Assembly (NCBI RefSeq): GCF_001050155.1
Contig: NZ_LFVY01000006.1
Coordinates: 186,001-250,000 of the forward strand
Origin: Nitratireductor soli
GTDB taxonomy: Bacteria > Pseudomonadota > Alphaproteobacteria > Rhizobiales > Rhizobiaceae
Direction of reading: 5' to 3'
DNA length: 64,000 nt
Positions within the stretch are counted from its first letter, which is position 1. Every line of letters begins with the position of its first letter. This document shows, in pieces, positions 55,032-63,750 of the stretch. Under the pieces are notes generated by a model. The model searched no databases. It had not been told where the DNA came from and saw only the letters and a program-made list of their open reading frames with translations. The position numbers and the translations under genes were made by a program.

Positions 55032-56057
55032 ATGATCCAGGGACGCTATTTTCCACCCGGCTCGTCGCGCGCCATCAGTGCCGATCTGCGCAACACGGAA
55101 CAGGGGCTGATCCTGCATCTGGACCGGCAGGACGATGTTTTGCAGCCGGGCATGCCGAAGGTTTCTGATCCGCTGGCCGGTGTGCCGCGCAAGCTTACCT
55201 TTGCCGATGGCGGCGTGTTCGAGGCGCCGCACGGCGCCGATATCGACGGCCTGCTGCGGGTCCGTGGCGGCTTTTTTGCCCGGCTGGCGCAACTGGAGAA
55301 GAGCCTGGCGTTTGTCGCGGTGGCCGCTGTCGCCGTGGTCGGGCTGCTGTTTCTCATCTACCGCTTCGGCATTCCGCTTTTGGCAACGGGGGCTGCCGCG
55401 GTCACCCCGCCCGTGGTGGTTGCGGCCATGGATCGCGGCACGCTGGAAACCGTCGACCGGACGGTGTTTTCACCTTCCGAGCTGGACGAAGAGACGCAAG
55501 CGCGCTTGCGGAGGATTTTTGGCGAGTTGTCGGCCATGGTCGAGCCGGCAGGGCCGCAATTGCGTCTGCTCCTGCGCGAAGGCGGGGTTGTCGGCGCCAA
55601 TGCGCTCGCCTTGCCCGGCGGGACGATCATCGTCACCGACGATCTGGTGAAGTTGGCCGAAACAGATGACGAGATCGCCGGCGTGATGGCGCATGAGATC
55701 GGCCATGTGCGCGAGCGGCATTCGCTGAAGCAGATCTACCGCGTGCTTGGCATCGGTTTCATGATCGGCGTCATCGGTGGCGATGCGAGCCAGCTCGTCG
55801 ACGATGTGGTGACGCAGGCCGCGGCCTTTCAGACACTTGTCTATGCGCGTGGTTTCGAGGCCGATGCCGATCGTTTCAGCGTTGCCCTGATGGTCAGGGC
55901 CGGGCGCGACCCGACGGCGTTCGTCGATCTTCTGGATCGGATCGTCGGAACCAGCGGCGGCTCGAGCGAAACCGGATGGCTGTCGACCCATCCGGGCACG
56001 CAGGATCGGCGCCAGGCCGTTCTGGAGGCTGCCCGCGGGCTCGGCTGGGATGGCTAG
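55032..56057 (+). CDS. M48-family membrane metallopeptidase
   Basis: 341 residues. One membrane segment near residues 92-115 (AFVAVAAVAVVGLLFLIYRF). The zinc motif is VMAHEIGHVRERHSLKQ near residue 223 with the third ligand in FEADADRFSV. The N-terminal 90 residues form a small beta domain. It follows the DUF898 gene directly and may process or act with that protein. Confidence 0.9.
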   Translation: MIQGRYFPPGSSRAISADLRNTEQGLILHLDRQDDVLQPGMPKVSDPLAGVPRKLTFADGGVFEAPHGADIDGLLRVRGGFFARLAQLEKSLAFVAVAAVAVVGLLFLIYRFGIPLLATGAAAVTPPVVVAAMDRGTLETVDRTVFSPSELDEETQARLRRIFGELSAMVEPAGPQLRLLLREGGVVGANALALPGGTIIVTDDLVKLAETDDEIAGVMAHEIGHVRERHSLKQIYRVLGIGFMIGVIGGDASQLVDDVVTQAAAFQTLVYARGFEADADRFSVALMVRAGRDPTAFVDLLDRIVGTSGGSSETGWLSTHPGTQDRRQAVLEAARGLGWDG

Positions 56058-56073
56058 CGTTCCGCTGCGGCTC

Positions 56074-57024
56074 CTAACCATTCGCCTTGGTTGCGAATGA
56101 CACGGCATCCGTGTTGGCGCCGCACAGGAGGACGGCAACCTGTTCGCCTTTCGCCGGCTGGTATTTTCCCGATTGCAGGGCGGCGAACGCCGCCGCGCCT
56201 CCGGGTTCCAGGACGAGGCGCAATCTGTCCCACAATGTGCGCTGTGCCTCGACAATCGCCGCGTCCGATACGAGCAGCGATTGGGCGATGAATTTCTGCG
56301 CAATGGGGAACATCAGGCTGCCGACGCGCCGTGGCGCCAGCGAATCGGCGGCGACGCCCTCTGTCCTGCTGTCAACGGGTTCGCCGGCCTGCAGGGCGTT
56401 CGACAGGGTCGGCGCGCCCTCCGGCTCGACCGCGACAATCCTGACGCGGCCCTGAAACCAGGCGGCAATGCCGCCAATCAGCCCGCCGCCGCCGACCGCC
56501 ACCAGAAGGGTGTCGATGTCGGGCAGGTCGCTTTCGATCTCGGTGCCGAGCGTCCCCTGGCCGATCAGCGTTTCGGGCTGGTCGAAGGCGTGGATGGCAA
56601 GCGCGCCGGTTTCGGTGACGAAGGCCTCGCTGGCCGCCAGTGCGTCGGCGTAGCGTTCGCCGGCAATGACCAGACTGGCGCCGTAGCCGCGAATGCGCTC
56701 CGCCTTGGCCGGGGAGGTGATGGCGGGAACGAAGATGGTGGCCGGCACGCCGCGCCGCATCGCCGCATAAGCCACCGCCGCACCATGATTGCCGCCCGAG
56801 GCTGCGGCAACGCCGGCCTTGGGAACGACCCGGGTCAGAAGATTGGTGAATGCGCCGCGCACCTTGAAGGATCCGGTGTGCTGGAGCAGTTCGAGCTTGA
56901 GCTGCACCGGTGACGAAGCAAGGCCGAAATCAGCCAGGTCGATGCCGAGCACCGGCGTGTGGCGGATGTGCGGCCGTATCAGCGCTTCGGCCTCTGCAAT
57001 CTGTTCTGGCGTGATCGGGGACAT
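56074..57024 (-). CDS. threonine/serine dehydratase-like PLP enzyme
   Basis: 316 residues from the ATG at 57024. The PLP lysine is in TGSFKVRGAFTNLL, AAASGGNHGAAVAYAA holds the substrate loop, and VGGGGLIGGIAAW the phosphate-binding loop. The C-terminal regulatory ACT domain of biosynthetic threonine deaminase is absent, so it is a catabolic-type threonine or hydroxy-amino-acid dehydratase. Divergent from an ArsR regulator that probably controls it. Confidence 0.9.
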   Translation of the reverse strand: MSPITPEQIAEAEALIRPHIRHTPVLGIDLADFGLASSPVQLKLELLQHTGSFKVRGAFTNLLTRVVPKAGVAAASGGNHGAAVAYAAMRRGVPATIFVPAITSPAKAERIRGYGASLVIAGERYADALAASEAFVTETGALAIHAFDQPETLIGQGTLGTEIESDLPDIDTLLVAVGGGGLIGGIAAWFQGRVRIVAVEPEGAPTLSNALQAGEPVDSRTEGVAADSLAPRRVGSLMFPIAQKFIAQSLLVSDAAIVEAQRTLWDRLRLVLEPGGAAAFAALQSGKYQPAKGEQVAVLLCGANTDAVSFATKANG

Positions 57025-57052
57025 GGCTTGCTCGCGACGGTGATTGACTTCT

Positions 57053-57080
57053 ATTTCGTTACTTAGCAAATTAACGAAAT
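57053..57080. promoter_or_regulatory. perfect inverted repeat overlapping the second ArsR start codon
   Basis: ATTTCGTTA (57053-57061) and TAACGAAAT (57072-57080), 9-bp perfect arms with a 10-base spacer. The right arm ends two bases inside the ATG at 57079; the dehydratase start is 28 bases to the left of the left arm. Likely operator for both genes. Confidence 0.75.
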
Positions 57081-57381
57081 GCAAGAGATCGACATCATCA
57101 AGGCGCTGGCCAATGAACGCCGCCTCGCCATCCTGGCATGGCTGAAGGATCCGCGCGGCCATTTTCCGCCGCAAGTCGATGGCGACCTGATCGAGGACGG
57201 GGTTTGCGCGGTGCTGATCGCCGAGAAGCTCGGCATCTCGCAGGCGACGCTCAGCGAGCACATGCGCATTCTCGTGCAGGCCGGGCTGGTGCAGCCGAAG
57301 CGCATCAAGCAATGGATTTTCTACCGGCGCGCCGAGGAGCGGATCACCGCATTGAAGCAGGGTTTTTTCGCCGAGCTGTGA
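57079..57381 (+). CDS. ArsR-family helix-turn-helix regulator
   Basis: 100 residues. IIKALANERRLAILAWLKDP and LGISQATLSEHMRILVQAGL form the ArsR winged helix; Cys occurs only once (VCAVL), so it is not a classical metal sensor. The ATG at 57079 has no Shine-Dalgarno and lies in the operator. Divergent from the dehydratase gene. Confidence 0.9.
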   Translation: MQEIDIIKALANERRLAILAWLKDPRGHFPPQVDGDLIEDGVCAVLIAEKLGISQATLSEHMRILVQAGLVQPKRIKQWIFYRRAEERITALKQGFFAEL

Positions 57382-57400
57382 ACACCCGCTCCAGGCGAAA

Positions 57401-58036
57401 TCAGTAGTCGCGCTCAGCGCAGGCCTTGTGCTGGATGGCGGTCGCCTCGTCGTTGGCAAGCACTGAGACCGGTTCGGGCACGCTTCCGGCATAGATCACC
57501 ATCGACACGGTCTTGCCGTCCTGCAGCTCGGTCTCGATACAGGCGCTGACGCCATCGGCTTTCTGGCGCTTCTCGTTGTCGCCGAGACCGATCAGTTCGT
57601 AGCAGAGCCCGGTCTTGTTGACGAAGAACCTGCTGCAAGCGGCCATCGGGCCGCCGCCGCCGATCTTCCTGCCGCCGCTCCAGGTCCGTATATCCAGCTT
57701 GAAGCCCTTGGTTCGCGCCGGGAAGGAGGCCGGCGTTTCGCCGCGATAATGCTTCAGGCCGCACAGCGCCTCGCCGTCGGCAAGCGCCGCTGTCTTCACA
57801 AGCTCACCGATATCGATGCCGATGTCGGGAAGGAAGCGGGCGACACTGTCAATGCGGTCCTGGATCGTGCCGCCGGAAACCGTGCACATGGTTTTGAGCG
57901 AGAACCGCTCGGCGAGCCTGGCAGTGGCGAAACCGAAATGGTCGGTCTGGTTGTGCCGATAGTCATCGGCCGAAACCGGGGCGGCTACCAGCAGTGCAAG
58001 AAGAAATGTAGCGAGTGTCGTAGTATTGCGAAACAT
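57401..58036 (-). CDS. secreted hypothetical protein with conserved cysteines
   Basis: 211 residues from the ATG at 58036 with GGAGG upstream. Signal peptide to about residue 22 (TTLATFLLALLVAAPVSA). The mature part has six cysteines (in TMCTVSG, EALCGLK, MAACSRF, TGLCYEL, SACIETE, HKACAERDY), which suggests three disulfides in the periplasm. Not recognised. Confidence 0.78.
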   Translation of the reverse strand: MFRNTTTLATFLLALLVAAPVSADDYRHNQTDHFGFATARLAERFSLKTMCTVSGGTIQDRIDSVARFLPDIGIDIGELVKTAALADGEALCGLKHYRGETPASFPARTKGFKLDIRTWSGGRKIGGGGPMAACSRFFVNKTGLCYELIGLGDNEKRQKADGVSACIETELQDGKTVSMVIYAGSVPEPVSVLANDEATAIQHKACAERDY

Positions 58037-58335
58037 GGAACCTCCACCCTCAAGACATGCCCTGTTCATTTTTAGGATTGTCTTGAAGAAGCGGCAATCA
58101 TTTTTCCGTTCTTGCGCGCCAATCCCCGGAGCGCTCTTCAATCGGCTGATTGACTGGCGGTTGGGCGTCTTGGACATCAAACATGATTTCGGCAGGTTTC
58201 CTTCATGACTTCGAAACCCCGCATGTCGCAAAAGCGCGTAAGATCAAAGAGTTGGGTCAAGACAGCGTTTCCGTGAATCACCGATCCGGTCTGAAACGGC
58301 TGCTCGGCGCCGAACCCGGCCGATGGCATGGCGTT

Positions 58336-59646
58336 TCAGCTCTCGCTGTCGCGGGGCGGGCGACCCGCACGGCCACGGCCGAACGTATAACCGGTCTCCA
58401 CCGCCTGCTTGCCGAATTTCTCGCGCAGGCTGTCGATGGCGCCCTCGGCCAGCGCCCGCTTGTGCGACAGGCGGTCGACCAGGTCCGGCGGATCGGCCTT
58501 GGCGGCATCGGTCAGGTCGCTGACGCCGATGCCGAGCAAACGATAGCGCGTGCCGTCCGTCTCGCGCTTGAGCATTTCGAGGCCCGTGTGAAAGATGCGG
58601 TCGGCGAGCCGGGTCGGGTCGCCGAGCTGCCGGTTTCGGGTGCGAATGCGGAAGTCCGCCGTCTTCAATTTGAGGACGATCGTGCGCCCGGCGATGTCGG
58701 CTTTCTTCAGACGCGCCGACACACGCTCCGACAGGGCGCGCAGCACCGGCACCAGATCGTCCGGGCGTGACAGATCGGTATCGAACGTGGTTTCGGAGGA
58801 AACGCTTTTCGCCTCGCTGCGCGGTTTGACGCTGCGTTCGTCCATGCCGCGCGACAGGTGGTAGAGCCGGTCGCCCATCGTTCCGTAACGGCGCATCAGG
58901 TCGCCGCGCTCCATGGTCTGCAACTGGCCGATGCTGCGCAGGCCGTCGCTCGCCAGCGTCGCGGCGAACGCCTTGCCGACACCCCAGATCAGTGTGACCG
59001 GCTGTTGGGCGAGAAACGACACGGCTTCCGCCCGGCCGATCACCGAATAGCCGCGCGGCTTGTCGCGGTCGGAGGCGATCTTGGCGAGAAACTTGCAATA
59101 GGAAAGGCCGACCGACACGGTAATGCCGATCTCCAGCTCGATCTGGCGGGCAAAGCGGGCAAGCACCAGCGCCGGCGGTGCGCCGTGCAGTCTTTGCGTG
59201 CCGGCGAGATCGAGAAACGCCTCGTCGATGGAGATCGGCTCGACCATCGGCGTCAGCGCCTGCATCATGTCGCGCACCTGGCGCCCGACGCGGACGTATT
59301 TCTCCATGTCCGGCTTGACGACCACCGCCGTCGGGCAGGCTTCCAGCGCCTTGAACATCGGCATTGCCGAGCGGACGCCACTGATGCGGGCGATGTAGCA
59401 GGCCGTCGAGACGACACCCCGCTTGCCGCCGCCGATGATCACCGGCTTGTCGCGCAGCTCGGGATTGTCGCGCTTTTCGACCGCCGCGTAGAATGCGTCG
59501 CAATCGATGTGCGCCAGGCTCAGCGCGGCAAGCTCCGCATGGCGCAGCAGCCGTGGGCTGCCGCAGGCGCGGCAGCGCCGTGTCGCCGCATCCGCCGGGG
59601 CCAGGCAATCGCGGCAGAATCCGTGCGGAAGGGCGTTGACAGTCAT
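58336..59646 (-). CDS. dinB: DNA polymerase IV with N-terminal zinc-ribbon
   Basis: 436 residues from the ATG at 59646. The Y-family motifs are [18 protein letters not shown] and [15 protein letters not shown]. Residues 9-31 carry two Cys pairs (FCRDC and CRACG), an added zinc-ribbon typical of the rhizobial long form. The LexA box 12 bases upstream fixes the start and shows SOS control. It carries out translesion synthesis. Divergent from a GNAT gene. Confidence 0.95.
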   Translation of the reverse strand: MTVNALPHGFCRDCLAPADAATRRCRACGSPRLLRHAELAALSLAHIDCDAFYAAVEKRDNPELRDKPVIIGGGKRGVVSTACYIARISGVRSAMPMFKALEACPTAVVVKPDMEKYVRVGRQVRDMMQALTPMVEPISIDEAFLDLAGTQRLHGAPPALVLARFARQIELEIGITVSVGLSYCKFLAKIASDRDKPRGYSVIGRAEAVSFLAQQPVTLIWGVGKAFAATLASDGLRSIGQLQTMERGDLMRRYGTMGDRLYHLSRGMDERSVKPRSEAKSVSSETTFDTDLSRPDDLVPVLRALSERVSARLKKADIAGRTIVLKLKTADFRIRTRNRQLGDPTRLADRIFHTGLEMLKRETDGTRYRLLGIGVSDLTDAAKADPPDLVDRLSHKRALAEGAIDSLREKFGKQAVETGYTFGRGRAGRPPRDSES

Positions 59647-59658
59647 GGCAGGCCATGT

Positions 59659-59673
59659 GAACATAAAGTGAAC
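59659..59673. promoter_or_regulatory. LexA (SOS) box
   Basis: GAAC-ATAAAGT-GAAC, an exact match to the alphaproteobacterial LexA operator GAAC-N7-GAAC. It lies 12 bases before the dinB start and could also affect the divergent GNAT gene. Confidence 0.88.
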
Positions 59674-59743
59674 ACGCATGATACTGGAAACACCATCGCG
59701 GCACAAGGTACTGCGGCGGAAGGCGCGGTGCGGAGGAGGTTTT

Positions 59744-60319
59744 GTGGAGCGCTCGTTCAGACCGCTGACAGCGGATTTGTGGCCGGCTTTCGAGGCGCTG
59801 TTCGGCAAGCAGGGCGCTTGTTACGGCTGCTGGTGCACGCATTTCCGCCTGCCGCCGGCGATGCGGCGCGACAATGACCGGGAGCGCAACAAGGATCATA
59901 TCAGGGCGCGGATCATGGCGGGGCCGCCGCCCGGCCTGTTGGCCATGGACGGCGCGCGCGCCGATGGCTGGATGCAGATCGGCCCGCGCGCCGACGTGCC
60001 CGAATGGAACAATGGCGGCCGGGTCTCCGCACCGCTCGACAAGGCCGAGGCTGATGATCCCGCGTTCTGGGCGATTTCGTGTTTTTTCCTGCGCAGCGCA
60101 GCGCGCCGGCAGGGGCTGACCCACCAGCTCGTCGCGGCGGGGATTGCCCATGCACGGGGTAATGGCGCCAGGTTTCTCGAGGCTTGTCCGATGACCTTGT
60201 CAAGGGATTCGCGGTCGATCGGCCTGTTCGTCGGTTCGGCCGCTGTCTTCGACAAGGCGGGCTTTGAAAGAGTTGCCGAGCGCAAGGCCGGGCGTCCGCT
60301 GATGCGGTTGGTGCTCTAG
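59744..60319 (+). CDS. GNAT-family N-acetyltransferase
   Basis: 191 residues from a GTG at 59744 with GGAGGAGG four bases upstream; an earlier ATG at 59678 has no such site and would lie next to the LexA box. [29 protein letters not shown] and [20 protein letters not shown] (acetyl-CoA loop) are GNAT features of the small group with the Cys-rich CYGCWC motif. Substrate unknown. Confidence 0.85.
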   Translation: MERSFRPLTADLWPAFEALFGKQGACYGCWCTHFRLPPAMRRDNDRERNKDHIRARIMAGPPPGLLAMDGARADGWMQIGPRADVPEWNNGGRVSAPLDKAEADDPAFWAISCFFLRSAARRQGLTHQLVAAGIAHARGNGARFLEACPMTLSRDSRSIGLFVGSAAVFDKAGFERVAERKAGRPLMRLVL

Positions 60320-60438
60320 GCAATGGCCCGAAAAACGAGGCGGTTTTCGGGAACCACGATGCATGGATACACGGATGCAAAGGGGGGTAGAGTGTTCGCT
60401 GGCGGATGCGGATTGGCGAAATCCTGGCATGCCGCCGC

Positions 60439-61197
60439 TCACACGCCGAGCGCGCGGGCGATCGTCGGTCCCGCCTCGCGCCAGTGTTCGACCCGCGTGA
60501 TGCCTTCGGGCACCGGCGGAAGCAGGGCGCGCACCGAATTGTCGGCCATTAGAGCGCCGTGCGTCCATTTGGACGCGACACAAGGACGCTCTAACACTCT
60601 GAATCTATGCATCGTGCTTTCCGAAAATCGATTCCGATTTTCGGGCCGATGCAACAGGTGGAACAGATGCGCGTCGGCGACCGCGTCGCGCGCCGAAATC
60701 AGATTGTGGTACATGTCGTCGACGAAGGCGACGGGACGGGGATGCGTCCCGCGCAGCAATTTGATCGCCGGACCTTTCGCCCGCTCCGTGGTGACCAGCG
60801 GGTAGGGCAGGTCGAGATTGTCGAGCAGGGCGCGACGCCTGGCGCGGTGACGGTGCGGCATCGCCGTCAGGAGAACGACCTCCGCCGAACCGGCAAGGCC
60901 GGCGATGATCTCGGCGGCGTTCTCGGCAAGTTCCTGCCAGTCATGCTGAACGTCGAAGAAATCGTCGACCAGTTGCGACACATGATCCTTGCCGATGCGC
61001 GCGCCGGAGGCGAGGTCGGCGATGTTGCCGTTCAGGCTGAAGGAATCGAATTTCAACTCGAAGCCGCGTTCGCGCAGATAGACCGGAAAGGGCCGGATGA
61101 ATTCGAGAATCACATCGTCGACATCGAGAACCAGCAGGGGCAGATCGCTCTCAGCCAATTCGGCGATCTGCCGCATGGTTTCTAGATCGTCGCTCAT
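60439..61197 (-). CDS. HAD-like hydrolase with in-frame repeat insertion
   Basis: 252 residues from the ATG at 61197. LLVLDVDDVILEFIRPFPVY is HAD motif I, VVLLTAMPHRHRARR motif II, and AFVDDMYHNLISA motif IV, a compact cap-less phosphatase fold. Residues from about LHRPENRNRFSES to CVASKWTHGAL (35 residues) are encoded by a complete palindromic repeat (60549-60653, 105 bp) inserted without changing frame; the family-like sequence resumes as MADNSVRALLPPVPEGI. Substrate unknown. Confidence 0.85.
   Translation of the reverse strand: MSDDLETMRQIAELAESDLPLLVLDVDDVILEFIRPFPVYLRERGFELKFDSFSLNGNIADLASGARIGKDHVSQLVDDFFDVQHDWQELAENAAEIIAGLAGSAEVVLLTAMPHRHRARRRALLDNLDLPYPLVTTERAKGPAIKLLRGTHPRPVAFVDDMYHNLISARDAVADAHLFHLLHRPENRNRFSESTMHRFRVLERPCVASKWTHGALMADNSVRALLPPVPEGITRVEHWREAGPTIARALGV
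60549..60653. repeat. RIME-like two-palindrome repeat inside a coding sequence
   Basis: Left palindrome 60549-60594 begins TTAGAGCG, ends CGCTCTAA and has GCGTCC-ATTT-GGACGC at its core. Right palindrome 60608-60653 begins TGCATCG, ends CGATGCA, and has CGAAAATCG/CGATTTTCG arms. It is exactly 105 bp, 35 codons, and keeps the HAD gene in frame. Confidence 0.82.
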
Positions 61198-61216
61198 CGA
61201 GCTTGCCCCGTTCCGC

Positions 61217-61501
61217 TCAGGGTTGGATATCGTAGCTCGGCGCGCCGTGCGGCAGGGCGGTGAGGGCTGCGCCGATCGCCGCCGGTGCGATGCCGCTTGC
61301 TTGCGAAAAGCGCAGAACGGTCGGCTCATGCGCCAGGATGAATTGCATCACACCGGCCAGGAAGCCGGGTTCGGCGGCCGCCTGGCGTATATCGCCGGCT
61401 TCGATGCCGGTCAGCGCCAGAAAACGCGACAGGAGCTCGGGCTCGGCGGCGATGAACGACAGAGCCGACACGGCGATCGTTTCAGCTTCCTCGCGCTGCA
61501 T
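61217..61501 (-). CDS. DUF3572 family protein
   Basis: 94 residues from the ATG at 61501 with GGAAGGA upstream. ALSFIAAEPELLSRFLALTG, IEAGDIRQAAAEPGFLAGVM and QFILAHEPTVLRF are the DUF3572 signature, a small helical protein found next to divK in rhizobia. Role unknown. Confidence 0.92.
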   Translation of the reverse strand: MQREEAETIAVSALSFIAAEPELLSRFLALTGIEAGDIRQAAAEPGFLAGVMQFILAHEPTVLRFSQASGIAPAAIGAALTALPHGAPSYDIQP

Positions 61502-61754
61502 GGTGCTTCCTTCCCAATGTGTTGCTCGCGCGCCAGCGGGTGACACAGGCGCGTTTCGTGTCGGTATTTTACATTATCGCCGGTTGCGGGCATCCTCGCA
61601 GGCAGGCAAGGCTTGAACCGGACAAATCAAAGTCGATAATTACCGATTCATAAATCAAATTGCGCGACGATTGCGCTGAAATTCGCATCGGGGACATATC
61701 CGGACGAGACGCGGCAAACTGCGGGCGCGGACGCGATACAACGGGACGGGGTGA

Positions 61755-62126
61755 ATGCCGAAAAAGGTTATGATCGTTGAAGACAACGAGCTGAACATGA
61801 AGCTCTTTCGCGATCTCATCGAAGCCAGTGGTTACGACACGGTGCGCACCCGCGACGGGTTGCACGCGCTCGACCTGGCGCGCGAGCACCGGCCCGACCT
61901 GATCCTCATGGACATCCAGTTGCCGGAAGTCTCCGGCCTCGAAGTCACCAAGTGGCTCAAGCAGGACGATGACCTGCACACGATCCCCGTCATCGCCGTG
62001 ACGGCGTTCGCCATGAAGGGCGACGAGGAGCGGATCCGGCAGGGAGGATGCGAGGCGTACATCTCCAAGCCGATCTCTGTCGCCAGCTTCATCGAGACCA
62101 TCAAGTCATATCTGGGGGATGCGTGA
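61755..62126 (+). CDS. divK: single-domain response regulator DivK
   Basis: 123 residues, one receiver domain: [20 protein letters not shown], phospho-Asp in [16 protein letters not shown], and [15 protein letters not shown] with the conserved Lys. It is the DivK of the alphaproteobacterial cell-cycle phosphorelay (DivJ-PleC-CtrA control). 83 bases ahead of pleD, as in other rhizobia. Confidence 0.95.
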   Translation: MPKKVMIVEDNELNMKLFRDLIEASGYDTVRTRDGLHALDLAREHRPDLILMDIQLPEVSGLEVTKWLKQDDDLHTIPVIAVTAFAMKGDEERIRQGGCEAYISKPISVASFIETIKSYLGDA

Positions 62127-62164
62127 TGCTCCGCCTGCGAATTTACGGCTCTGCAGCATCGTTC

Positions 62165-62196
62165 TTTATGCGTCCGAATGGACGCATGGCGCTCTA
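62165..62196. repeat. partial palindromic repeat between divK and pleD
   Basis: ATGCGTCC-GAAT-GGACGCAT (62168-62187) followed by GGCGCTCTA. It matches the core and end of the left palindrome at 60549-60594. The AGGAGG ribosome site of pleD starts on the last base of the repeat. Confidence 0.72.
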
Positions 62197-62209
62197 GGAG
62201 GAACCGGCC

Positions 62210-63583
62210 ATGACCGCGCGCATCCTGGTCGTCGATGACGTGCCTTCCAATGTAAAGCTGCTCGAAGTGCGTCTTCTGGCCGAATATTTCGAGGTTCTGG
62301 CTGCCTTCAGCGGCGCCGAAGCTCTCGATATCTGCGAAGGCGGCAAGGTTGACGTCATCCTGCTCGATGTGATGATGCCGGGCATGGACGGGTTCGAGGT
62401 CTGCCGGCGGCTGAAAGCCGATCCGGCCACGCAGCACATTCCCGTCGTCATGATCACCGCCCTCGACCAGTCCGCCGACCGGGTTCGCGGTCTTGAGGCC
62501 GGCGCCGACGATTTCCTGTCCAAGCCGGTCAACGATCTGCAGCTCATCACCCGGGTGAAGAGCCTGGCGCGCCTGAAGACGCTGACGGACGAGTTGCGCC
62601 TGCGGGCGATGACGACGCGCAATGTCGGCCTGGAGCAGTTCTTGAACGGGCAGGGCGTGGAGAACGAGCCAGCACCCAAAGTGCTCTTGATCGACGAGGA
62701 CAATCATTCCTCGGCCCGCATCGCCTCCATGTTGCGCGGCGCCTTCTCGGTCGATGTCGAGGATGATCCGCAGGCCGGGTTCTTCCGCGCCGCCGAGGGA
62801 ACGTATGAATGCGTGCTGGTGGGAACCGGGTTTTCCGCCTATGACCCGCTGCGGCTGTGTTCGCAATTGCGCGCGCTCGATCGCACGAGGCTGCTGCCGA
62901 TCATCCTGATCGCCGACGAGGGCGAGGACGAGCGCATTGCCAGGGCTCTGGAACTGGCGGTCAATGATTACGTGGTCCGTGTCGTCGACCGGCAGGAACT
63001 GATCGCCCGCCTGCGCACGCAATTGCGCCGCAAGCGCTACAATGACCGCCTGCGCTCCAGCGTCACCGAGACGATGGAGATGGCGGTCACCGATCCTCTG
63101 ACCGGCCTGCACAACCGGCGCTATCTGGAAAATCATCTGCAGACGCTGTTCGAACGCGCCGTGTCGCGGCGCCGGCCGCTGTCGGTGATGATGGCCGACA
63201 TCGACAGTTTCAAATCCATCAACGACCGCTGGGGCCATGATGGCGGCGACGACGTCCTGCGCGAATTCGCCGACCGGCTGCGGCGCAACATTCGCGGCAT
63301 CGACCTGATCTGCCGCTATGGCGGCGAGGAATTTGTCGTCGTCATGCCCGACACCACACTGGGGGTCGCCGAGAAGGTGGCCGAACGGTTGCGCGTGGAG
63401 ATTGCCGGCGAGCCGTTCGCCGTCGACGGCGGCGCCAACGCCATTGCCGTCACCACCAGCCTGGGCGTCGCCGAACTGCACCGCGGCAGTGACACGGCTG
63501 CCGCCCTGATGAAGCGCGCCGATCTGGCGCTCTACGAAGCCAAGACGGGTGGCCGTAACCGCGTTGCCGCGCCGGCGGCCTGA
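62210..63583 (+). CDS. pleD: diguanylate cyclase response regulator PleD
   Basis: 457 residues. First receiver domain (ILVVDDVPSNVKLLEVRLLA, VILLDVMMPGMDGFEV, FLSKPVN), a second degenerate receiver (residues about 150-275, acceptor Asp replaced in CVLVGTGF), and a GGDEF domain with CRYGGEEFVVVMPDT. RGID five residues before the GGEEF segment fits the inhibitory I-site. It makes c-di-GMP in polar development. AGGAGG lies eight bases upstream. Confidence 0.96.
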   Translation: MTARILVVDDVPSNVKLLEVRLLAEYFEVLAAFSGAEALDICEGGKVDVILLDVMMPGMDGFEVCRRLKADPATQHIPVVMITALDQSADRVRGLEAGADDFLSKPVNDLQLITRVKSLARLKTLTDELRLRAMTTRNVGLEQFLNGQGVENEPAPKVLLIDEDNHSSARIASMLRGAFSVDVEDDPQAGFFRAAEGTYECVLVGTGFSAYDPLRLCSQLRALDRTRLLPIILIADEGEDERIARALELAVNDYVVRVVDRQELIARLRTQLRRKRYNDRLRSSVTETMEMAVTDPLTGLHNRRYLENHLQTLFERAVSRRRPLSVMMADIDSFKSINDRWGHDGGDDVLREFADRLRRNIRGIDLICRYGGEEFVVVMPDTTLGVAEKVAERLRVEIAGEPFAVDGGANAIAVTTSLGVAELHRGSDTAAALMKRADLALYEAKTGGRNRVAAPAA

Positions 63584-63750
63584 CGCGATCATCTGCCGAT
63601 GACGGGCTTTTGCCGATGACTGGATGCCTCGAAAGGCCGACCAGCCGATGCCCGGCCGCCGGCCGATGCATGATGCGCGGCATGACGTCAGGTGGCAATC
63701 GACGAAAGAGTGATGCTTCTTAGCCATATGGCTGCTTGGAGCTAGGGTCA

